DNA from: Triops longicaudatus
Taxonomy: Eukaryota; Arthropoda; Branchiopoda; Notostraca; Triopsidae
NCBI GenBank assembly: GCA_022885665.1
Contig: JAGQDJ010000077.1
Location: 620,001 to 684,000 of the forward strand
Direction of reading: 5' to 3'
Length of the DNA: 64,000 bases
This document shows positions 50,201 to 61,009 of this stretch, in pieces; positions within the stretch are counted from its first letter, which is position 1, and every line of letters starts with the position of its first letter. The notes beneath the pieces were generated by a model, which was not told the origin of the DNA, did not search any database, and worked only from the letters and a program-made list of their open reading frames with translations. A program made the position numbers and the translations under genes.

Positions 50201-53200
50201 TCTAAATTCAAATGCCGTTAATCACACCCAAATTAAGAATTATTTTAACTACGCAGTCTTTTTTGTGAACCAAGCTGCAAAGGCTCCAAAAGGACTAAAA
50301 ATGTCTCCTGGTTTGAAGCAAGTCCGCAAAATTAGGCTCGCGAGCTATATATTTCCAGATCTACGGCGTAACACGAGCTCAGCTACTGAAACTAAAATTG
50401 AAATTGTGTTTGGCCTACATCTTTGCCCCTTTCCCCTGCACCTTATAACCCGGCCCACTTTAGCCATAGAAAAAGGGAGTAAAAAAGGAGTCGGCGTTCA
50501 GTTTTTCGTCGCAAGGCCTTTCTCAATAGGGTCTTCTGTCACTCTTTACCCCCTTTTCACCCCCTTGTTACAATACCACCCAAAAACTCTCCACTACGGA
50601 TCAATAGAAATTCCTGCCACGCGCATCGGTTTAGCTACAACATTTTTTCTTTCCATATTTACTTTTATTTTCGTTTTCTCTACTCCATCGCCCCCGAAAA
50701 AGGAAAGCCTCTAACCCCAACGATAATATAGTCGTTTTATGGCTCTCCGACTTGCAAATAGGCATATCAACGTAAACTATTTTTTTATTCCACCCCTTTC
50801 TCCCTACCAGTAATCTCTCTTCCTAAGCAAACGAAGGAATAACGAGGAAAACAAATAGCATGGAAATAAATAGCTGATTAGATAGACAAGGGTGCGTGGA
50901 ACGAAAAATAACGCTACCAACACTGTTTTCACTCGAAAAAGCTCTCTTTTTCTCTAGAAAATACCGTCACACAAGTGAAAGAAACAATCCCAATCCAGTT
51001 GGTAGAACTGAGAGCTGCTGCAACGCAAATTGGGCCAAACACAGAAAAAAATATATAAATAAAAATAAACATTTATATCTTATCTCTCGTTATTTCACAA
51101 TAGCGAGCTTGTGTTGCCAAATTGCGGATAATAACCGTTTTATCCGTACTGTTTATTATAATAGGCCACTATTTACGCCAAAATGCCTGACAACTTCAGT
51201 ATGGGGTACTCTGGAATAATACTGGAGTAGGAAAGTTACCGACCTTCAATTATAAACAAGACCAGATATTATTTTTTCCCGTTTGTTTTCCAACTTTTCA
51301 TTGCCACGTCGTTTTGTATACTACAGCGTCTTCATTTACTACCATTTGATCGTAACGAACGCAACTATTTAGCGACTGTCCGCAATTACGAGACCAAATT
51401 CTAATAAATAAATACGGTAAAAAAAATAACGAAACAAAACAAAATATAAAGCGCACTCAGAAGCAAATAAAGAAAACGTACAAAACGAGCATTGGCTCTT
51501 GGATTAAATTATTGCAGTGCGTTCCTAAACCCATCTAACTCATTTGCTACATTATTCCCACTCAGTGCATTATTCTCCCTCTTCTTCCTTAAAACGCAAT
51601 ATAAAGCTCAAGGGAGTATAATACACTTGATACATTCCCAGATACAAAACGAAAATGTCATCGGCAGAGAGATCGATCGAGGCTTCGGGGTTTCCTTTGC
51701 TTAGCCTTCCATCGGAAGACTGAACCAAAAAAGGATTCAGCGCTATAATGCAGTTTTTATATATAATCTTTTTTCCCTCACTTTTCCTTCCATAAAGTAC
51801 CCAAATTCCCAACAAGAATGTAAAAATATGACCAAGAAAACCACATCTCTCGTGATCGTCTTCTCACGCGAAAATCCTTCACTGGAACACGAGACTTCAA
51901 GGATTTTTTCCGAAAAAAAAAAGTTCTTCGCTCAAAGCTACATGCAAATTGGACAGGTGCCTAATGAGACCCTGACCTTGAATATCTCCTATTCCCTCAT
52001 CTTCCTTTCTTTCCCTTCCTTCTCAGCTCCGCATGTCTTACAATAACTCTTTTATCATCTCATTTTCCTTTTCATCTTCCCCTTCTCCAGACAACTTCTC
52101 ACTAAACTTAAGTCCCCGCCCCTTTCTTTCCTTGCCCTTTTCAAAACGCACCTGTAATTTCAGCTCCATTTCGTTCTCTTCTTCCATTTTCGTATGAAAA
52201 GGGAAGAAAGACGTAAAAAAGTCAATAAAAACCTAGCAACCCCACTCACTCCTTTCCTTTTATATTTCCCTTACAACAAGAAACCCCCAAGATCAAGGTC
52301 AACGCAAAAGGAAGGAAAAAAAAATATTCCCGTCTCGGCACACATACTGAAGTTTTCCCAAATCGTTATTACTGCCTTCTTTATTGCAAATTCAACCTAC
52401 TTTATTTCCCTTTTCCTTTCCTTAGTAGGAAAAAAAAGTAAGTAAAGCATGCTATTCATTCACGCTTAGCACTAAATCCCTTTCTGGTTCACAAGCAAAG
52501 GAAATCTAACAAAACAGGGAAAAAGAAACTCCTCAAAGTCTGCCAACCATGAAATATTTATAATTTAGTTTTCGCAATAGGACCGTACAAAGTACACCTC
52601 GTAGCAAAATTCTCCAGACTGCGATGGAAAAGCTTGATTGCAGCTCTAAAAGCGAAAGGCCAAGGAAACCAGAAAAAAGCGACAGCGAAAAGATCATGCA
52701 GCATTCACAAAGTTTTCATTACGTTTCAACATCTGCCTTTGATTTTTATACGCACCAACTTGCGTCAGAATGTGCAAGAGACCTACGCTTACATATTAAA
52801 TACAATAAAAAATAGCAATTTTCCCGTACCTAGGTTAGTTCAGAATCCGATTCTACGGAGGTAGTCTGATACTATATAGGAATGTGAACTTCAGTAGAAA
52901 ATAAATGCTGAAAAACAGAAGACATTAAGAGAATAAACAAAGAGGAAATAGTTTGTTCATCAGTACATACTAAACAAGAAATTTTACTGAAAAAAATCGC
53001 AAATTAAATTCAACATGAAATTTCTCCAAGAGGAGTTGAATGAAAATATATTTGTGTGGGCTAGAAGACGACAGTCAACTCGCTTAATTCGTTGACGTTA
53101 ATATGCTCCCTAGGTGTGCTTATCTATATAAACTCGCGAACGTACGACTCATATCAGAAAAGAGGAAAATGTGTTTTTTGTCGACCACGGCATCGGTAGT

Positions 53201-53310
53201 GAATCACTCCGACACAACGGAAATCCGCTAAGGAACGGTGAGCTACATTTCCGCGTACCAAAAGACTGACGAACATCATAAGATCTGAAACCAAAGTCTT
53301 AATGTTATAT

Positions 53311-53340
53311 TTTTATTATTATTATTATTACTATTATTTT
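53311..53340. repeat. (ATT)n microsatellite
   Basis: An imperfect trinucleotide run TTATTATTATTATTATTACTATTATTTT in non-coding sequence. Confidence 0.6.
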
Positions 53341-55619
53341 ACCATTAATAATAACTTTAAATATTAAAAATTTGCGGTTTTCCCTTCCAGTATTCAAAAC
53401 GTGTTCGGCGTCTTAATTAGAAAGAGACTACGCTTCATTTAAGGCAATAATTTATTTGGCTGTCGCTTGCAACTCGCAGGAACGAATCCCTGGCAATTTA
53501 CACGTACTCACGTGGGCAAACGCAGTTTTGGCTTACGTGCGTTGTTCGCTGTCCACATTCAAAGTATAAACAGCTGTCCCGCGCGTATTATTCAACACCA
53601 ATAAGACAACCTCAAGATCCAAAAATTATAGGGAAGTAATTGGTAAGGACCGTAATACGATCATTTATTCATACATTTTCCCTTCTCAGCTGAACCAGCA
53701 ACGTGTTAATGATTACATTAACTCATTTCTCCGGAACTCTCCCTCCCAACTGCCAATTACGTGTACTCCGCATTTCTCTTGATTGACATTTTAATCACAC
53801 CATCGTCACGTCATTTCTAGCAGCATTTCTCTCCCTTTTTTATCCGTTGATCTCTCCAGCTCATCCTCACTGTTCTCGCCTCATTATTCTCTTCACGTAT
53901 AAGTTGCAATAAATGCAGGGTCCTTAATTGTCTAGCTCTGCACAACAATGAATCAGTCCATCTCTTAACTTCCGACCACAGGCAGCTGGAAACGAAAATC
54001 AAATTTTGCCAAATTTCCACGTCCGTTGGCTTTTTTCTTACTTCTTTACCCTGAAAACCTATTTGCCACGTTCTCCAGCTTCTCGCTTCTTTAATTCCCA
54101 AAGAACAAAAAAAAAGAGATCACGATGGAAAGATCAATAGGCCTCCCCTGCTGATCTTTCAAAGCTTCCACGAATATCAACGAAGCTTAATTTTTCAGAG
54201 TAAAGAAAAAGAATGCGTTAAATAAGAAAGAAATAAAAATGCGAATAAAATTAACAGTAATAAAAATATTAAGTTAAAATACAAATAAAAAGTAGGCAAA
54301 AAGCTACACCGTTCATCCCATTTCTTAAAGCTAAAATTCACGTGGAGAATTCTCCACAAGGTTGGTCTAAGTTCAAAATAAAAAATAAAATAATTATAAT
54401 TAGAAAACGAGTTTCAAGTACCCTACAAAAATCTTAAAGTACAATTTAATGCAGAATTAAAACTGCAGAAAAAAATAATGTCAAACTTACTAGGAGTGCT
54501 TCATACACCCTTAAATTAAGTCCACTTTCTCGCCTTAACACCATGTTTGCAACGCTTGTCTTGAAAGTATGTAAAAAAAAAGCTAGTTCCCATGGTATAG
54601 GAGCCAGTCAAAAAGTGTCCTGAAAACCTGCCTTTGTTTAGGGAAATGTGACCAAATTTTCTTCGGCATTTTGGCTTTCCAAAGAAAAATTTTGGTCATT
54701 ACTTAAGGGGTTCTCCCTTTCTTCGTTTGTCTCCTAAATTTGTTTGTCTTCCATGTCCCTTCTTTTGTGACTAGCCTCAAGTTGCGTCTCACGAATAATA
54801 AAGCAGTGTCGGAGTTGTCTATCCGTATACGTCCAGTTGTTATTTACTTTACTTACCAATTCCTCCGCCCAAGCGTCCATGACTTGCACACACTGTTGAC
54901 GACTTTTCAAGATCTACCGGGGACAACGATGCTGTTTTTCCCAGGCCTTTCGGACAAATCCCAGCCAAGTGGATTTTTACAAGTCCAGTTGGGGTCTAAT
55001 GCACCCCCACAATGAATGTTTAAACTCTTTTTCTCTGTCTCGTTTCTTCTTGCTGCTTGGGTAGAAAAAGGACCGTTTCACAAAGCTTCTTACAAGCTTC
55101 TTTCCCTCGGGCTACTGGTAAAAGAAACGGGAAATAAAATTCGAAAATAATGCAAAATACTGAAAAAATAAAAGTATGGTTTTCGTAATTTAATGTCAGA
55201 ACACAAATAATGACACAAGACAAACTCAGATACTACTTTTACACACGAAAAAGTGCTCGCTGAAAAATCCTCTTCCGAACCTAAACGAATACCATGCCAC
55301 ACTTTTCGTAACTCAGTCGAGGACCACGCACAATACAATCCTACGATAATGAATACCATTCCTACAATTATACAGTTACTAATTTTATACACAAAGAATA
55401 CGAGACGTTAATTACAAACATCGGAGGCACTACAACTAAGAACAAGTCGTTCAGTAACTATTAATTACTGTCATTACAATACACTAATTGAAAAACTTGA
55501 TGGCTTTTAAGGCAAACAAAGTAAGTTTTGCTACTTCTTGGAAATAACAGGGAAAGAATAGACAGAAGGAAACAAAGGAAACCTTGAAAGTTTACTCTTG
55601 AAATTTTTTAAGCTATCAC

Positions 55620-55651
55620 CTACAATTCCAAAGGAAATTTTGGAATTGTAG
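55620..55651. repeat. 13-bp perfect hairpin with 6-nt loop
   Basis: CTACAATTCCAAA (55620-55632) and TTTGGAATTGTAG (55639-55651) are exact reverse complements around GGAAAT. No T-run follows and no gene adjoins it. Confidence 0.6.
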
Positions 55652-56895
55652 TCTCGATTTTATCTAAAACTGAAGGTACTTTTACATCAATTGAAGGAGG
55701 CAAAAAACTAATCCGTCATTCGACTTTTCCCCTGGTGCATCAGATATTGCTTTCATGATATTTCGATCCCTTTCGGACTAAGAAAAAATATTTTTAAAAA
55801 TATTTCTGAAGATACTCGAAAAGTTTAACCATAAAATCTGTTTCATCCAGGAAAAGAAATTTAATACAATTCTTATTGCGAATACCATAAACGCCATTCC
55901 CTAAGATTCCTTTCACTGTAACCCTCTTTCTTATTCACTGCCTCTCCCAAAGTAGGAAGAAACTGTACTCAAAAGTAAAAGTATTTTCTTGCTGCACATT
56001 TCTCTAAAAAACTTGCCCCAGACTTGTTTTAAAAGTGATACACATTTTCTTCCAATTGACTTTCTTTTCTCCTGAAAAATAAAACGACTTCACTTATACC
56101 AGATTCTTGACGTCGCAACATTTACAACAGCCCATCTCTTAACCCGTTTACTGACGTTGAAAAACAAGTTTCCTTTACAGTTTCACTTTCTCCCATTACG
56201 TCCCCCCTCCCCCTGTCCATTCCCTTATTGACACCAATCTCCTTTTGGAAATGTGAGATTGAAAGATGCTAAATTTAAGTTGAAGGCGATAACCCCATGC
56301 ATCGAATTTTCTCTCCCACTTTCCTCTCCAATTCGCTTCGGCATATTATTAGGCCGCGGACGTTAACTAGCTGCATATGCACCTATGCTGGCTAACAACA
56401 ATAGAACGGAGGATATAAGGGAAAATTGGCCACCAAAAAAGCTCGCATTCCTGGAATTGCTCCACCCCTCGTTCCCCCTATCCCGGTGGCCCCGAGATCG
56501 CATATCCACGCACACTACAAAACACAACAATGTCTACACATACTGATGCACACACTATACTACTACCGGAAGTGCAACTGACCCGAAACAATGAATGAAA
56601 TGAGAGAAAATGTAAGTGATTTCCCAGTAGTCGCTTTTGTGGTTGCAAAAAATCACTCGAAATCCCTTACAGCACTTTTTTAACGTCAATCTTGCCGGTT
56701 TGTTCACAACATAACAATGAATTAAGTCTCACGAATGTTCTGGTATGTTTTCCAAAAATTCCTCAATTGCGCCCGATTTTGAACAATTGGACCTTGAAGA
56801 ACAGCCAAGTGTTAATCCGAAGTTCAATTACGACCAACTTTCGCAACAAATCACGCGAAGATCACTAGCAGTCTTTTTCAGGCTTTGTAAGTTAC

Positions 56896-57160
56896 CTGCA
56901 TAGTGCCTCGCGTGCTATACGTAGAACTGCACGCTCGTAGCTCTGGTAAGCGACTGAAGCGGAAAGTGGCTTTGACCCGCTTTCAGGCAACGTTGGCGGG
57001 AAGCTGCGGTACGCGTCTCTGCAAGCCCCTGCTCGTTTTTTCCCGGCGATACAAAACAGCACAAATCTATACAGCTCTGCAACTTGCATTAGCCGCCTGC
57101 GCAGCAACCCCACCCACTTCCTCGTGCGGACCACGCCCCTTTTCATTTGCTTTTACTCTC
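56896..57160 (-). promoter_or_regulatory. GC-rich island: candidate ERR promoter and first exon
   Basis: GC- and CpG-rich against an AT-rich background. On the minus strand it has an Sp1/KLF-type GGGGCGTGG (57139-57131), an NRF1-like TGCGCAGGCG (57103-57094) and, at its left edge, a strong splice donor TGCAG|GTAACTTAC (exon end 56896). It lies 9.7 kb upstream of the first ERR coding exon, whose acceptor needs an upstream exon. Assignment to ERR is inference. Confidence 0.4.
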
Positions 57161-59671
57161 GACAAGTTTCTTGCTTATTTTCAGTTTCTATTTACAACCA
57201 AGTTTAGGATATGATGTCTCCTGCAAACTCAAGTCCTTTCACCCTTCACTCCGATGTGCATAATTACTAATTTTTCAAGCAATAATTTGTCCTTATAACA
57301 ATTACACCAGATTCGTAATAATAACGAGATAAAATCGCGTTTCCTTTACCGCGAAGAAACTTATTTTTTTTTTCATCTTAAATCGGATAGCTCGCGGCTT
57401 AACTTACCCATGTTAGTGACATAATCTGATCAGGATTGAATTATTCTTATCAAGCGCTATTACATCTGCTTATCTCTACGACTGAGCAATTCTTGACTAT
57501 CTTTCATTACACCTGATACGTTGAGCAAATCCGACGATTCATACTCGAACTTTGAGTTTAAATTCCTTTGCCTTGAAGTAGGGCTAAACCTACCCATGCA
57601 CGAAAAACGTGATTATCTTCGTAATGTTTCGCATACGTGGCGTAATAAAATTAAAAGGTATAGAAATTAACACTACAACCGGGATAGGTTTTCAATTTGC
57701 CACAGGATTTCAGAGGAACGAGTTTATCTCAAGAAACGTTTTGGAATGTTCAGCTTTGTAGTCGCGTGGGAAAAAAAGAGTTCGAGTTTCAAGTTCACAG
57801 CTCTATCTTGCACTGATTGTGAAATGTGGGCTTGGTCCGAACCTTTCGCTTCTTCGAATTAGTTCCTTTTTGCGATTTTTTGGCCACCCATTAAACTCAT
57901 TCAATCTGCGACGCTTTAGTGTATTTTTATTCATTTTTACACTTGATTTTTTTTACCTTGTTTATTCCTATTGTGTATGTTTATTTTATCAGTTAAAACT
58001 ACGAAGTCACACTTCACATATTGCAACGAAGTTTTCCAAAGAAAGGAAAACGCAAGTCCAAGTCCCCAACAGTGATTTGCGGGTGTTTATCCATCGTCAA
58101 AGGGCAGGACTCAAGTTAAAAGTACGCTAAAAAAAGCTAACAAAAATAAAAGGTTGGTACACAAAAGAAGGTAGCGACAGAGAAAGGAGGAGAAAAAGGG
58201 GAAATGACAATGAACATATGAAATTTTCCAAGCTTTGTGCCCCTTCTTTTTTGTCAATTCTTCACTTTCTTCTTTGCTCTGGCAATTCTTTTTCACTTGC
58301 CTTTCCCTTCTCCTACGCAAATTTGCACTCTCACTTAAGAAGCTGGCGGGGAAATTCTAGTTTTCAAAGGCAAAAAGAGCCAGCAACTAACCGGTTTCTC
58401 TTTATCGTGCATGAGATAAACGCTCCTTTGCTTCCAACTCTTGTAAAACTTGCAGGTAAAGCGAGAGAGGAGAAAAGACGAAGCCAAAACGCAGTGCATA
58501 AAAACGTGTTATGCGGGGGAAAAAAGGCAAAATTCCTCAAAACGCTGTTTGTAACTTGATAATAAGCAAACAAGCACTCAATTGCAATATAAGAAAACAT
58601 TACCTGCTTAAATGCCAGTAAAAACGCAACTCAGCAAACGTGCAATCTGCGCAAAACTCGCTATATTACGAAGCATGTTTATCACCTTTAGATTCATTTC
58701 TACGCTCTTTTCTTGCAATACATTCTCCAAATAAATGTGATAATTTTGCGACGCTTCAATGTATGCTTACAATACAATTCAATTAATTTTCATCCTATTC
58801 ACCCAAAACTAATAAATAAACATAAATAAAATACTTGACCTCGACTTGCGGTCGACATTTGAAAAGCTTTCATTTTGTCTCAAAGCGGAAATAATTTTTA
58901 CTGTTTCTGACGCTTGTAATTCGAGTCTGAATTGACCTTCATCTAGCTGTTTTTAGTATTTGTCAATGACACTGATAGCGACGTCCAGAAAGATTGGAAG
59001 GTGTTAAATATAACTGCGAAGTAAAACAAAAAATATAAAGCTCGTAGAGCATTAATTCTGCTTTCTCAAGATTTTACTTACACGTAAATTATGTGCAAAC
59101 AGAGCTCAAGTTAAGAAAGGTTGTGAAGCAACGAACCAGACTTAAATAGCAAGTAGAAGCTCTTGTTATCTGCAAAACATTACGCTAAAATAATGTACAC
59201 ACACTAATGCATTATTCCCAATTCAGTTTTCGGGTCATAAGAACTGGGATAATGGAACGGGGTAATCTGGTTAGGAACAGGATTAAATTGTGTGTGGTCC
59301 AATGTTTACTGGCTGAGTAGTTAAGGTACTTACTTTCTACACGTATTTTTTGTATTAGAAAACGAAAGGGTTAAGTTCAGGAAGTCGGTCCATTTTAGTG
59401 CGATTGCCATCTTTTTCCGAAGGCATCGAGTGTACAAAGTTTGGGTTTCGATGGGAAAATGATAGGTTAGCCTTGGCCTTGTTACTCCTTTTCACACTAG
59501 CCAATTCACATAGGAAGCCAAAAACTCATAAACACGTATGGGAGCTCCCGCAGCAGCAAAACCTAGCGTTCCACTGACTCACTTGTTTAATTCCACACAA
59601 GCCTGTAACACGTTTCAACTGCTCCAACGGCAATTAAAAAAGCACTGTGTAGTGTTTCCTTATTTATTTAC

Positions 59672-60060
59672 CTTCAGAGCGTTCAAAGCCGAGCTACGTC
59701 GGCATGTGCTACTAACCGTCTAACACGGAGAACTATTTAAAAAGCCTGTGTACTACGACACAAACCTTCAGAATCCATTTGGTCGCAGCCGTTCCACTCG
59801 GCGAACGCGAAGAAAACTAGGGGAATACAAGACACTCAAGCGTACGAGCTTCGTTGGCTTTGTTTCTCCTGAAGCGTCTCTATATTTCTTGCCCTTGAAC
59901 TTGACAGACATCGTTAACGAACGTGCCAGCAGCTCGCTCCCCGTCCCCGCCATCTTGAAACACCCAAGCCCGGTGCTCATTGGTTGGCCGAGGCCCTGGA
60001 TTCGGGGATGGGGTACAGTCCCGCGCAGAAGCCGGGACAAAGTGGCCCAACAACCAGTGA
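59672..60060 (-). promoter_or_regulatory. GC-rich island with CCAAT box and YY1-type site
   Basis: On the minus strand a CCAAT box (59983-59979) sits 22 bp before CAAGATGGCGG (59957-59947), the YY1 start-site motif. A strong donor, CTGAAG|GTAAAT, follows (exon end 59672). The open frame from the ATG in the YY1 motif runs about 64 codons to a stop and resembles nothing I know. It may be a first exon of an ERR isoform or of a non-coding transcript, starting about 950 bp downstream of the USP34 stop. Confidence 0.4.
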
Positions 60061-60777
60061 AAAAAGGCCTTCAGCGAAATGCGTACCGATTCCTACCTCA
60101 CTGTTACTCTATTGTAGGTACGATGAATATAGGAACAAGAATAAATTGAGAGGAGTAACGCTGTACCTCGGTTAGGGAGTGAAAACGAAAGGGATATGAA
60201 AGTAACAACAAAGAGCTTTTAATGAGGTATCAACCAAGGAAAGGAAAAGTTGTTCGGGCAAGTTTCCTGGTTAGTCCCGTTGACTAGACGCCAACAAAAG
60301 AACTATGAAAATTTTCACTTTCGCCAAAACGAGAATTTCAACGCGGAAAAAGCATTTCTCCGAAAACCGGCTTAAATATAGAAGCATTTACCTAAAAACA
60401 CAACGCTGCGCACTGATACACTCCCGTTTGTGTCCAGATAAGGATTTGTCCCTTTTTGCCTCCTTTTCTTCACACACTTTCTTCTTCCGTTACTAACGTA
60501 CTCATTTAATGCGTATCCTAAGACGCAAATAAAGCAGAAACGCGTCCAACATTAAATAGGATCTTTTCTCTTTGACCAGTTTGAGACTTTTTATCGGAAA
60601 GTTCTTAACGAGTCCTTTGGGAGGCGCCTAAATACTTCTAATTAAGGTTGACTACGATCCTATTTGCTGACATTCTTATTACATTGGAAAAGTGGAACTC
60701 ATTTACAACACTCGAACTTGGAACTGATTGTTAGTACTCAAAAATTGCAATACTGTATCACAAAGCTTTTATTGTCC

Positions 60778-60783
60778 TCTCCA
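60778..60783 (-). terminator. Candidate poly(A) signal of USP34
   Basis: AATAAA on the minus strand (TTTATT on plus), about 230 nt beyond the USP34 stop codon. Confidence 0.4.
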
Positions 60784-61009
60784 ACACAATGTATTGTGCA
60801 ATCCGGCGCACCATTTCCGAAAAAAAAAGACAAAAATCAACGCCAGCAGTCTAACACGCTCGAACGCTTTGAAAATTACATCCATATTCTTTCCGAAATT
60901 TCCCTGTTAATGAAATCCCAATTGGTTTATAACACAGTCTTTATCTTCACTTTTCATGCAAAAAACGGCTTTTCTCTGTCCCGTTTCTTAAATGGATGTT
61001 TCACGTTAG

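Larger units (their letters stand above)
47237..61009. other. Upstream region of ERR and 3' flank of USP34
   Basis: About 13.8 kb with no coding exon I can defend. It is AT-rich except for two GC-rich islands near 57.0 kb and 59.7-60.1 kb (listed separately). Longer open frames, such as 210 codons on the plus strand at 50082-50714, show no domain or splice support. Much of this is probably the ERR promoter and first intron on the minus strand. Confidence 0.5.

Noticed and set aside
59768..60040. 90-codon minus-strand frame as a protein gene
   Set aside because: It starts upstream of the likely transcription start, ends without a recognisable domain, and sits in a promoter-like GC-rich island.
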